This document shows, piece by piece, positions 8,590-16,656 of a DNA stretch of 64,000 bases. The notes under the pieces were generated by a model, which had not been told where the DNA came from, ran no database searches, and saw nothing but the letters and a program-made list of their open reading frames with translations. The DNA is taken from assembly GCF_004327985.1 (NCBI RefSeq), contig NZ_SJDL01000011.1:1-64000 (forward strand), written 5' to 3'. Made by a program: the position numbers and the translations under genes. Within the stretch, counting starts at the first letter, position 1. Every line of letters starts with the position of its first letter. Source of the stretch: Marinobacter halodurans (GTDB lineage: Bacteria; Pseudomonadota; Gammaproteobacteria; Pseudomonadales; Oleiphilaceae).

Positions 8590-10233
8590 ATGATGCAACC
8601 GCGCCCTGCCTCAACGCTGGCACTCCTGCGGGAGTCCGCCAACGGCTTCGAAGTGCTGATGCTGCAGCGCAGTCACCAGGCCGCGTTCCTGCCCGGCTAT
8701 TACGTGTTTCCCGGCGGCGCGGTGGACACCATCGACACCCACCCGGAGCTGATGCCCTGGCTGGCCGGCCACTCCGCCGACTCCGCCAGCCGGATGCTCG
8801 ATATCGAGAACGCCGGACTGGGCTACCTGGTGGCCGCCATCCGCGAGTGTTTCGAGGAAGCCGGCCTGCTACTGGCCCTGGATGCCGACGGCAGCCCCAT
8901 CGGCGCCGACCATCCGGCCCTGGATGAGGACCGGCATGCCATCATGCATGGCGACCGGCTCATGGCCGACGTGTGCCGGACCCACAACCTGACCCTGCCG
9001 CTGGATCGGCTGCACTACATCGACCACTGGGTCACACCGTCCGGCGCTCCGCGTCGGTTCGACACGCGCTTTTTCGTGGCGCAGGCGCCGGACGACCAGG
9101 TGGCGGCCCACGATGGCCGGGAAACGATCGACCATTGCTGGCTCAACCCCCAGCAGGCCCTGGAAGAACATCGCGCCGGCCAACGGCAGTTCGGCGCCCC
9201 GACGCTGACCGTCCTGCGCCGGCTGGCCCGCTTCGAGCGGCTGGACGACGCCCTGGCGGACGCCCGGCGCAACCAGCCGCAACCCTTCCCGACCGAGCCC
9301 TGGCCCGCACGCAAGAACGGCGACCTGATCACCCTCGATCCGGGCGACGCCGCCTACCCCGAAGTCCGCAAGCGCGATCCCGAAGGCTACGGCACGGCCG
9401 AAGCCACCGTGGAACCGGGCCTGTGGACGCGGCTGGGGGAACGCATCTGGCGCCTGACCGTGCCCAACCCGGGCCTCATGACCGGTCCCGGCACCAACAG
9501 CTACCTGATCGACGACGCCGACGGTGCCCTGATCATCGATCCGGGCCCCTATCACGCCGGACACATCGAACGTCTGCTGGCACGCACGGAAAGCCGGGTG
9601 CGGGCGATACTGGTCACCCACACCCACGGGGATCACAGCCCCGGCGCCCGCGCGTTGAAAGAGGCCACCGGCGCTCCCCTGATTGGCCTGACACCACCGG
9701 ACGACGGCTTCCAGGATATGTCGTTCATCCCCGACCACGAGCCCGCCCACGGCGAAGCGATGACGCTGACGGATTCACGGCTGAAGATCCTGCACACGCC
9801 CGGCCACGCCTCGAATCACCTGTGCTTCCTGCACGAAGGCGAACGGATGCTGTTTTCCGGCGATCACATCATGCAGGGCTCCACCGTGGTGATTAATCCA
9901 CCGGACGGCGACATGGCCGCCTACCTGGATTCCCTGCACCACCTGCTGGAAGAGGACATCGACTGGATCGCCCCGGGGCACGGCTTCCTGATGGCTTACC
10001 CACAGATCGTCATCGACCTGCTGGTGACCCATCGCCTCAATCGCGAGCGCAAGGTAGTGCGTGCCCTGCGCAAGACCGGCCCCGTGCCGCTGGACGACCT
10101 GGTGCCGGAAGCCTACGCCGACGCCTCAGCGGCCCTGCACGGCCTGGCCGCCCGCTCGCTGCTGGCGCACCTGCTGAAGCTGGAGAAAGACGGGCGGGCG
10201 CGGCGCCATGGCGAACACTGGACCCTGACCTGA
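8590..10233 (+). CDS. NUDIX-metallo-beta-lactamase-fold fusion hydrolase
   Basis: A 547-residue two-enzyme fusion. Residues ~7-220 are a NUDIX domain: FPGGAVD (40-46) is followed, after an insertion of about 38 residues, by the REcfEEaG half of the Nudix box (85-92). An interrupted box of this kind is seen in NUDT19-like CoA diphosphatases. Residues ~285-500 are a metallo-beta-lactamase hydrolase of the RNase Z/LACTB2-like group with metal ligands H344-T-H346-G-D348-H349, H406, D425 and H464, followed by a winged-helix-like tail. It appears cytoplasmic. The joint substrate is unknown; CoA or nucleotide clean-up is an inference. It converges with a macrodomain gene 13 bases away. Confidence 0.88.
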   Translation: MMQPRPASTLALLRESANGFEVLMLQRSHQAAFLPGYYVFPGGAVDTIDTHPELMPWLAGHSADSASRMLDIENAGLGYLVAAIRECFEEAGLLLALDADGSPIGADHPALDEDRHAIMHGDRLMADVCRTHNLTLPLDRLHYIDHWVTPSGAPRRFDTRFFVAQAPDDQVAAHDGRETIDHCWLNPQQALEEHRAGQRQFGAPTLTVLRRLARFERLDDALADARRNQPQPFPTEPWPARKNGDLITLDPGDAAYPEVRKRDPEGYGTAEATVEPGLWTRLGERIWRLTVPNPGLMTGPGTNSYLIDDADGALIIDPGPYHAGHIERLLARTESRVRAILVTHTHGDHSPGARALKEATGAPLIGLTPPDDGFQDMSFIPDHEPAHGEAMTLTDSRLKILHTPGHASNHLCFLHEGERMLFSGDHIMQGSTVVINPPDGDMAAYLDSLHHLLEEDIDWIAPGHGFLMAYPQIVIDLLVTHRLNRERKVVRALRKTGPVPLDDLVPEAYADASAALHGLAARSLLAHLLKLEKDGRARRHGEHWTLT

Positions 10234-10246
10234 CATCGCCTCGCCG

Positions 10247-10792
10247 TCAATCGGACTCCTCCCCCAGACGGCGCAGCACCCGGGCGTGCAGTTCAGCATC
10301 TGCCTCGCTGAACAGGACAAAGCGAATGTGCCGGACGTGCCCCAGGGACGCGCACAGGCCCAGCAGCGTCCGGAACGCCACTTCCGCCGCCGCTTCCATG
10401 GGGTAGCCAAAGGCACCTGTGGACAGCGCGGGAAAACCGATGGACTGCAGTTGCTCCCGGTCCGCCAACTCCACGGCATTGCGATAGCAGTCCGCCAGTA
10501 GCCCGTCGGAGGGCCTGTCGACCCCATAGACCGGCCCCAGGCAGTGAATGACCCAGGGATTGGGTAACCCGTAGCCGGCCGTGATGACCGCTTCCCCCGG
10601 CCGAATGGGCGCCAGTGACCGGCAGGCCGCGTCCAGCTCCGGCCCGGCGGCGCGGTGGATGGCGCCCGCCACGCCGCCGCCGGGGCGCAGTTCGGCATTG
10701 GCGGCGTTCACGACCGCATCGAGATCGGACTGGCGGGTGATGTCCCCCTGCACACACCTCAATGTGACGCCCTGGTGATTCAGTTCAAACAT
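10247..10792 (-). CDS. Macrodomain protein, probable O-acetyl-ADP-ribose deacetylase
   Basis: A 181-residue macrodomain, close to the YmdB type that hydrolyses O-acetyl-ADP-ribose and removes mono-ADP-ribose. The ADP-ribose contacts are visible as QGDIT (15-19) and NAAN followed by GGGV (29-41), and later FPALSTGAFGYP. A GGGAGG ribosome site precedes two adjacent ATG codons (10795 and 10792); spacing favours the second. The frame is open upstream but carries no macrodomain residues. The convergent NUDIX fusion would act on related nucleotides, which may or may not be meaningful. Confidence 0.9.
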   Translation of the reverse strand: MFELNHQGVTLRCVQGDITRQSDLDAVVNAANAELRPGGGVAGAIHRAAGPELDAACRSLAPIRPGEAVITAGYGLPNPWVIHCLGPVYGVDRPSDGLLADCYRNAVELADREQLQSIGFPALSTGAFGYPMEAAAEVAFRTLLGLCASLGHVRHIRFVLFSEADAELHARVLRRLGEESD

Positions 10793-11106
10793 CATGCCTC
10801 CCGTTGTTGATCGACGCTTTCCAATGACAATAACTCTCTGGAAACCAAGGAGTATGACCGTATTGTAAGGGTGACCGGACGGCCGCCCGACGGAAGCCGG
10901 GACGTTTCGCGCGCATGCGTACAGCCCGACGATCCACCCAGTCAAGTTGCACATTTTTCATACAGAAACAAAACCCAGATGCTATTTTTAATCGTAGTCG
11001 ACGAATGAGAGCTTTACCGTCCGCTCCTCCGCAGAAAGGGGCGACGGCAGAGTGACGAGCAGCCATGCAAGCTGGAACAAAAACCTCAAACACAAGGAGA
11101 GGGTGC
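10793..11106. other. 314-base gap upstream of the DUF4398 genes
   Basis: No convincing gene is present. The stretch from 10940 to 11000 is AT-rich and contains a TGCTATTTT (10980-10988) that could serve as an extended -10 element for the rightward lipoprotein genes. No terminator or repeat was recognised. Confidence 0.35.
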
Positions 11107-11484
11107 ATGAATAGGCAGACTGTTTACGTCCGTCTGGCACTGGCCATGGGCCTGTCAACGCTGTTGGCGGCCTGCGCCAGTTCCGGGAAGATGCCCACCG
11201 AAGACAAGACTGCCGCTGAGAACGCAATCCAGCAGGCCGAATCCGCCGATGCCCGCGACTTCGAACCGGTCCTGCTCAACCGGGCCCAGAACAAGGTGGC
11301 GGATGCCGAGCAGCTGATCAAGGCCAAGAAGTTCCATGAGGCCGAAGACAAGCTGGAGCAGGCGACGGTCGATGCCCAACTGGCCGCCGCCCGGTCAGAA
11401 ACCGCCAAGGCGCGCAAGGCCGTCGAGGAAATCAACGCCAACATCGAACAGCTGCGCCAGCGTATCAACGACACGCAGCAATAA
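11107..11484 (+). CDS. DUF4398-type outer-membrane lipoprotein
   Basis: A 125-residue lipoprotein precursor: the signal peptide ends in a lipobox LLAAC with the acylated cysteine at C23. The mature part is alpha-helical and rich in Ala, Glu and Lys, matching DUF4398 (helical segments that precede OmpA domains). The ATG at 11107 gives the proper signal peptide; in-frame codons upstream do not. The next gene, 24 bases downstream, is an OmpA-domain lipoprotein with a similar N-terminal region, so the two probably act together in anchoring or shaping the envelope. No enzymatic function is suggested. Confidence 0.82.
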   Translation: MNRQTVYVRLALAMGLSTLLAACASSGKMPTEDKTAAENAIQQAESADARDFEPVLLNRAQNKVADAEQLIKAKKFHEAEDKLEQATVDAQLAAARSETAKARKAVEEINANIEQLRQRINDTQQ

Positions 11485-11508
11485 AGCGGACTCCAGGAGG
11501 TTACCATC

Positions 11509-12318
11509 ATGACTAAACGGACATTGATGTCGGGTTCCGCGTTGGCGCTGTCAGCCTTGCTCACCGCCTGCGCGAGTACCCCCCAGCAGAACGCCAAGGT
11601 CGACGAGGCCCGCGCATCCTACCAGGCCATTGCCGACGATCCCTATGTCGCCCGTGCCGGTTCAACCCAGCTGCGTGAGGCCGAGCTGTCCCTGAAGAAG
11701 GCCGAGAGCCTGCTTGACGACGGAGCCGATACCAGCAAGGTCGAACAGGCTGCCTACCTGGCCAACCGTCACGCCGAGATCGCCAGCCAACAGGGCGAAC
11801 GGGCCCGGCTGCAGGAGGAAATCAGATCGGCGGAAAGCCGCCGCGACCAGTTGATGCTGCAGGCCCAGACCATGAAGGCCCAGCAGGCCCAGACCGAAGC
11901 GGAGCGGCTGAAAGCGGAAATGGAGGCACTGCAGGCCAAGCAAACCGAGCGCGGCATGGTCCTGACCCTGGGCGACGTGCTGTTCGACGTGGACAAGGCG
12001 GACCTGAAACCTGCCGGTGAACGCACCGTCCAGAAGCTGGCCGATTTCATGAACGAGTACCCGGAACGCCGGGTCCGTGTGGAAGGCTACACCGACAGCA
12101 CGGGCGCCGCGTCCTACAACCAGACGCTGTCAGAGCGGCGCGCCGAGTCGGTGCGTAATGCGCTGATGCTGGCGGGGATCGCGTCATCCCGGGTCGAGGT
12201 CAAGGGCTATGGCGAGCAGTATCCCGTGGCCACCAACGATACCGCCGCCGGCCGTCAGCAGAACCGGCGGGTCGAGATCGTGATTTCCGACAAGAACGGC
12301 GATATCAAGAGTCGCTGA
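11509..12318 (+). CDS. DUF4398/OmpA-domain lipoprotein
   Basis: A 269-residue lipoprotein. The lipobox LLTAC puts the acylated cysteine at C21. Residues ~25-150 form a charged coiled coil related to DUF4398, and residues ~155-265 form an OmpA C-terminal peptidoglycan-binding domain (VLFDVDKADLKPAG, GYTDSTGAASYNQ, QQNRRVEIVI). It is expected to sit in the outer membrane and hold the cell wall. AGGAGG precedes the start. It is co-transcribed with the preceding lipoprotein and followed by a hairpin. Confidence 0.92.
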   Translation: MTKRTLMSGSALALSALLTACASTPQQNAKVDEARASYQAIADDPYVARAGSTQLREAELSLKKAESLLDDGADTSKVEQAAYLANRHAEIASQQGERARLQEEIRSAESRRDQLMLQAQTMKAQQAQTEAERLKAEMEALQAKQTERGMVLTLGDVLFDVDKADLKPAGERTVQKLADFMNEYPERRVRVEGYTDSTGAASYNQTLSERRAESVRNALMLAGIASSRVEVKGYGEQYPVATNDTAAGRQQNRRVEIVISDKNGDIKSR

Positions 12319-12325
12319 TACGGAT

Positions 12326-12357
12326 CGGTTGGCCGGCCCTCCGCGGTCGGCCAACCG
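12326..12357 (+). terminator. Hairpin after the OmpA-domain gene
   Basis: A perfect 10-bp stem (CGGTTGGCCG / CGGCCAACCG) with a 12-base loop begins 8 bases after the stop. No T tract follows. Confidence 0.45.
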
Positions 12358-12374
12358 CCTGCCCGGATACCCCC

Positions 12375-12746
12375 ATGATCTGGCGCCTGGCGGCAGACGC
12401 CGTCCTTGTCCTGCACCTGCTGTTCATCCTGTTTGCCGTCCTCGGGGGACTGTCGATACGGTGGCGCCGCTGGCTTCTCTGGCTGCACCTTCCGGCACTG
12501 GTCTGGGCAGCGCTGGTGATGCTCAATGGCTGGCTCTGCCCGCTCACCCCGCTGGAAATCGAGTTGCGGCATTGGGCTGGCGAGTCCGGTTACAGTGGCA
12601 GCTTCATCGCTCACTACCTGCTACCTTTAATCTATCCTCCGGGCCTGACCCGCGGCGTCCAGATCGCACTGGGGGCCGGCGTGCTGCTGCTGAACCTGCT
12701 GGTTTACGGCTGGCTGATCCGGCGCCGGAAGACAACAGGATCTTAA
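12375..12746 (+). CDS. DUF2784 membrane protein
   Basis: A 123-residue inner-membrane protein with three or four hydrophobic segments (about 7-28, 33-53, 75-90 and 95-115). It matches the DUF2784 pattern: an N-terminal ADAVLVLHLLFILF helix and a central NGWLCPLTPLE motif. Function is unknown. It follows the lipoprotein pair on the same strand but beyond a hairpin, so it may be transcribed separately. Confidence 0.75.
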   Translation: MIWRLAADAVLVLHLLFILFAVLGGLSIRWRRWLLWLHLPALVWAALVMLNGWLCPLTPLEIELRHWAGESGYSGSFIAHYLLPLIYPPGLTRGVQIALGAGVLLLNLLVYGWLIRRRKTTGS

Positions 12747-12819
12747 TGTTGTTCACACATGGCGACAGGCAGAATAGGCCGCTCGCGATTTGACTCCAGT
12801 TGTTAAAGGTAGCCTTTCC

Positions 12820-14280
12820 ATGATGCCGTCTTCCCCGCCGTCGACCCGCACCGGACGATTCCTGCCGGCGCTGGGCGCCCTATTCTTCAGCGCCGCCCTC
12901 TGGGCGCAGGAACCGGTGCCGGAGCAGCCACACCCGGTCGAGCTGTCGGAAGACGAGAGCGTGGAGGATATCGAGGCCAGCCAGGCCATGCCGGGTTCTG
13001 ATGAGCGCGCGAGCAAAACCGCCGATGCGGAACGTCCGGCAGGCACGACAGCCACGGCCCCGGCAGATACCGATGCCGTGCCAACCCGGGTCGCTCCCAA
13101 CGTCGACCTGAAACAAGTCGCGCCCACGCCCGAACCCGCCCCGAAGTCCCCGGAACCGGGCGGTGAAGCCACCACTGAAGCGGCTGAAAAGCCAGTGACG
13201 CCAGAGGCTGCCGAACCCAAAGCGAACGACGCCAACCCGACACCCGATGCACCCACCGCCAGCGAGGAGGCCACCGCCGCCGAGTCGCCGCAGGAAGCGC
13301 CTCCGGCCGAACCACTGGTGATCCTCGGCACCGAGGTGCGGCCCGGCACCACCACCCGGCTGGGCTGGACGCCGGACACCACCATGGCCGGCCTCAACCA
13401 GCCCACGCCGGTGCTGGTCATCAACGGCGCCCGCCCCGGGCCCAACCTGTGCCTGACCGGCGCCGTCCACGGCGATGAACTCAACGGCATCGAAATCATC
13501 CGGCGCGTCATGTACGACATCCAGGCCGACGAGCTGAGCGGGCGGCTGATCGGCGTGCCCATCGTCAACCTGCAGGGGTTCCAGCGCGGTTCCCGCTACC
13601 TGCCGGACCGGCGCGACCTGAACCGCAACTTCCCCGGCGACCCCAATGGCAGCCTGGCCTCCCGTGTGGCCCACTCCCTGTTCAACGACGTCATCCGCCA
13701 CTGCGACATGCTGGTGGATATCCACACCGGCTCGCTCAAGCGCACCAACCTGGCCCAACTGCGGGCCGACATGCACATCAGCTCGGTGGCCAGGTTCACC
13801 GAAGGCTTCGACAAGATGGCCGTGATCCACAGCCAGGGCACGCCGGGGATGTTGCGCACGGCCGCCACCAGCCATGGCATCGTCGCCGTCACCATGGAGG
13901 CCGGCGAATCGCTGCGCATCCAGGAAAAGCAGATCAAGGCGGGGGTGAACAGCATCAACAGCCTGCTGGAGAAGCAGGGCATGATTTCGCGGCTGTTCGT
14001 CTGGGGCAAGCCGGAACCGGTGTACTACAACTCAACCTGGCTGCGCGCCAAGCACGGCGGCATCCTGGTCAGTGACGTGGATCTGGGGGACGACGTGGTG
14101 GCCGGCGAAGTGCTGGGTATCGTCACCGACCCGATCACCAATGCCCAGCATCCCATCCGCGCCGAACAGGACGGCCGCGTGATCGGCATGGCGGTGGACC
14201 AGGTGGTCATGGCCGGGTTTGCCACCTACCACATAGGCACCGAAGCGCGCGGCCCGGAACAGGGACCGGAAGAGGACTAG
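12820..14280 (+). CDS. Secreted AstE/AspA-family (M14-like) deacylase with acidic linker
   Basis: A 486-residue protein with a signal peptide (cleavage near AALWAQ, residues 25-30). A low-complexity Ala/Pro/Glu/Thr region follows to about residue 165, then a succinylglutamate desuccinylase/aspartoacylase domain. Zinc ligands are visible as H217 and E220 in VHGDELNG and H302 in DIHTGS. The segment around LNRNFPGD is also typical. The C-terminus resembles a lipoyl-like barrel (GDDVVAGEVLGIV). Unlike cytoplasmic AstE, this enzyme is exported, so it probably removes an acyl or amino-acid group from an envelope or external substrate. ATG 12820 or 12823 gives the signal peptide. Its stop shares CTAG with the convergent SMR gene. 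Confidence 0.85.
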   Translation: MMPSSPPSTRTGRFLPALGALFFSAALWAQEPVPEQPHPVELSEDESVEDIEASQAMPGSDERASKTADAERPAGTTATAPADTDAVPTRVAPNVDLKQVAPTPEPAPKSPEPGGEATTEAAEKPVTPEAAEPKANDANPTPDAPTASEEATAAESPQEAPPAEPLVILGTEVRPGTTTRLGWTPDTTMAGLNQPTPVLVINGARPGPNLCLTGAVHGDELNGIEIIRRVMYDIQADELSGRLIGVPIVNLQGFQRGSRYLPDRRDLNRNFPGDPNGSLASRVAHSLFNDVIRHCDMLVDIHTGSLKRTNLAQLRADMHISSVARFTEGFDKMAVIHSQGTPGMLRTAATSHGIVAVTMEAGESLRIQEKQIKAGVNSINSLLEKQGMISRLFVWGKPEPVYYNSTWLRAKHGGILVSDVDLGDDVVAGEVLGIVTDPITNAQHPIRAEQDGRVIGMAVDQVVMAGFATYHIGTEARGPEQGPEED

Positions 14281-14609
14281 TGTGGCGTCACTTTGGAGAA
14301 AATGTTGAGGATCAGCACGCCGGTGACGATGAACAGGATGCCGATCACCGCCGCCAGGTCCAGTGTCTGGTTGAACACCAGCCAGCCGATCAGCGTGATC
14401 AGCGCCACACCGACACCCGCCCAGACGGCATAGGCAATGCCCACGGGAATCGTGCGCAGGGTCAGGGCCAGGAAGTAGAACGCCAGCGCGTAGCCGACCA
14501 CCACCAACAGCGAGGGCCAGAACTTCGAGAAACCTTCCGAAGCCTTCAGCGCGGACGTGGCAATCACCTCGAAACAGATCGCGGCACCGAGAATCAGCCA
14601 TTGCTGCAT
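14277..14609 (-). CDS. Small multidrug resistance (EmrE/QacE-type) exporter
   Basis: A 110-residue, four-helix SMR transporter. The key glutamate E14 in helix 1 (ICFEVIATSALK) is present, as are the GxAYAVWAGVG segment in helix 3 and the hydrophobic helix 4. These proteins work as dual-topology dimers exchanging protons for cationic compounds or guanidinium. The gene overlaps the convergent deacylase gene by four bases (CTAG), which supplies both stop codons. Substrate cannot be assigned. Confidence 0.92.
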   Translation of the reverse strand: MQQWLILGAAICFEVIATSALKASEGFSKFWPSLLVVVGYALAFYFLALTLRTIPVGIAYAVWAGVGVALITLIGWLVFNQTLDLAAVIGILFIVTGVLILNIFSKVTPH

Positions 14610-14800
14610 GATCGTTACTCCTCTTCAGCTCCCTCGCCGGACGATGGCGAACCGGCAAGCGTAACCGATGGAGGGCGAGGCAGCCACCGGGGGAACTACG
14701 GAGACGGGCGCGTCATTCATAACGCTTGATCCGGTCGCCGTTCCCGGGCAGTCTGGCACGATAACAACCTGACAACAGGACCGTCTCCCGACCGGCCCGG

Positions 14801-15328
14801 ATGGACGACTCGATGCGACTGACTGCTACTCTGCTGTTTCTGGTGCTTTTCCTGACCACCCTGGATGCCAGCGCGCTGGAGCGCAGCTGCACTCCGGAAG
14901 ACAATGCCTGGCTGCCGGGCCGCTATTACGATGCCGGCGAGATCGTCTTCTACGACGGTCGGTGGTGGGCGGCCCAGGAATGGCAGGAGGGTAAGCGGCC
15001 GGACGGGGGTGGTTTCGCCTGGAAGCCGCTGGAGAAGGCACCGGACTGCAAGCCCCCCACCCGGGCGACCGTCAAAGGCAAGAAGACGGGTGCCGCCGGT
15101 AACGTCGGGAAATCCGGAAAGGCATCCGGCAAATCGGGCGCCCTGTCGGAAGCGGACTGCAAGCCGGCGCCGGACTGGACCTTTTCCGGTACCTATACCG
15201 TCGGCCAGTGGGTCACCTACAAGGGCCAAATCTTCAAGGCCATCCGTCCGACCACCGGCGATATGCCGGGTGTCGCAGAGCCGCCCCACTGGGCACCGGT
15301 CAACGCGCACTGTCCGGTGGATCAGTAG
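14801..15328 (+). CDS. Secreted protein with two chitin-binding-like (ChtBD3) modules
   Basis: A 175-residue exported protein: a signal peptide ending near DASALE, then two copies of a W/Y-rich motif joined by a Lys/Gly/Ser-rich linker. Copy 1 (~33-75) contains WLPGRYYDAGEIVFYDGRWW and copy 2 (~127-168) contains SGTYTVGQWVTYKGQIFKA. Both resemble carbohydrate-binding family 5/12 modules, but no catalytic domain is attached. Starts at ATG 14801 and ATG 14813 are both possible. It overlaps the convergent globin gene by 7 bases. A role in binding chitin or another polysaccharide is inferred. Confidence 0.72.
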   Translation: MDDSMRLTATLLFLVLFLTTLDASALERSCTPEDNAWLPGRYYDAGEIVFYDGRWWAAQEWQEGKRPDGGGFAWKPLEKAPDCKPPTRATVKGKKTGAAGNVGKSGKASGKSGALSEADCKPAPDWTFSGTYTVGQWVTYKGQIFKAIRPTTGDMPGVAEPPHWAPVNAHCPVDQ

Positions 15329-15729
15329 GAATCGCTCTCCGCCATGCCCGCCAGTTCCTGGTCCCGGGCATTCAGCCAGCGCGCCAGGTTACGCAGGATC
15401 CGGCGCGCCAGTTTGCGGGCCTTCTCCGTGTAGGGCCCCTCGAAGTGGGCATCGAGGGTGTGGTTGAAGTGGTCGAACCACAGCTCGAAATGCTCGCGGC
15501 TCAGCGGGAACTTGTCGTGCACCCGCTCATGACGGTAGACCATGTTGCGGTGGTAGGTGTCCTTGCCCAGCAGCATCTTGCACCAGTAACCCTCGATCAG
15601 CGGCAGGTGCTCGGCCAGGTGCACGCCGGCGACCTCCATGAACACCGGTTCCATGACCGGATCATCCAGCAGGCTCGCGTAGAACAGCTGTACCATGCGG
15701 TGGATCGCAGCAGGATTGTCGAGATCCAT
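15322..15729 (-). CDS. Group III truncated haemoglobin
   Basis: A 135-residue truncated globin of group III, a haem protein binding O2 or NO in the cytoplasm. The EGYWCKMLLGKDTYHRN segment and a following His (H67, candidate proximal ligand in YRHERVH) match the group, as does HFELWFDHF. The start at 15729 is chosen for its GGAGGG ribosome site; the frame is open to 15765. The precise role (NO detoxification, oxygen handling, cell-surface redox) is not settled for this family. Confidence 0.88.
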   Translation of the reverse strand: MDLDNPAAIHRMVQLFYASLLDDPVMEPVFMEVAGVHLAEHLPLIEGYWCKMLLGKDTYHRNMVYRHERVHDKFPLSREHFELWFDHFNHTLDAHFEGPYTEKARKLARRILRNLARWLNARDQELAGMAESDSY

Positions 15730-15857
15730 AGGCCCTCCGCCCCCGTTCAGGTCCGGGGATGCCACATGACATCCCCTGGCGAATCTCTGATGATAACGCA
15801 GGTGAACCCGGCCCCGTCACCCCGTTTTTAAGGCATATCCTGTAAAGGTCCCACCGA

Positions 15858-16493
15858 TCAGCCCGCCAGCCCCGACGCCTGGATGAAGCCGGCAATGCCG
15901 GACATTACGATCTCCGCCGCCATGGCCGACAGGATCAGACCGCTGATCTTCGACATGATATTCAGCCCGGTGGTCCCCAGCGCCTTTTCCAGGTAGCCCG
16001 ACAGGTGCAGCAGCGTCGCCAGCGCCAGCAGGCCGGTGACCAGGCCCAGCACGCCACCGGTCATCTCCGGTAGCGTCTTCAGTTCGGCACCGTACACCAG
16101 GATGGCACCGATGGTGGCCGGCCCGATGATGATGGGAATCGCCAGCGGCACCACCGCCACGTCGTCCCGGTTTTCCTCCGGCAGGCTGGTGGCGTGGTTG
16201 CGGGTGCCACTGGTGACCAGGCTGATGGCGGTCAGGAACAGCAGCGATCCGGCACCGATCCGGAAGGAATTGAGCGTAATGCCGATGGCCTCGAACAGCA
16301 GCGGACCGGCAAAGAACAGTACCAGCCCCAGGATCAACGCCGAAAACACGGCACGGTTGATCACCCGTTTCTTCTGGCCGGCGTCGTCGCCCCGGGTCAG
16401 GGCCAGGAACATGGTGACGACGAAGAACGGCGCCAGCAGGAACAGGAAGCGGATGGCGCTACTCAGGTAAGTGGCGAGAAAAGTGTGCAGCAT
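15858..16493 (-). CDS. MarC-family integral membrane protein
   Basis: A 211-residue protein with six predicted hydrophobic helices matching the MarC family (UPF0056). Typical segments are FLFLLAPFFVVTMFLALT at the N-terminus and PLAIPIIIGPATI in the centre. It is an inner-membrane protein, probably a transporter, whose substrate has not been established. The name reflects the old E. coli mar locus, although a drug-resistance role was not confirmed there. It stands alone between a globin gene and a divergent hydrolase. Confidence 0.9.
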   Translation of the reverse strand: MLHTFLATYLSSAIRFLFLLAPFFVVTMFLALTRGDDAGQKKRVINRAVFSALILGLVLFFAGPLLFEAIGITLNSFRIGAGSLLFLTAISLVTSGTRNHATSLPEENRDDVAVVPLAIPIIIGPATIGAILVYGAELKTLPEMTGGVLGLVTGLLALATLLHLSGYLEKALGTTGLNIMSKISGLILSAMAAEIVMSGIAGFIQASGLAG

Positions 16494-16656
16494 GGCGATT
16501 CCGGTCCGTAAATACGAGGCAACTCAAGGGGGTGCAGACCATAGCCTAGTCCCTCGATGGCGACTATGCGTAGTTGCAACCGCCACCCATGGGGTTTCCA
16601 TACACTGGTGTACTGTGGGAAGCTGACGCCCTGAGATCGCAACAAGCGGAGAGCCC

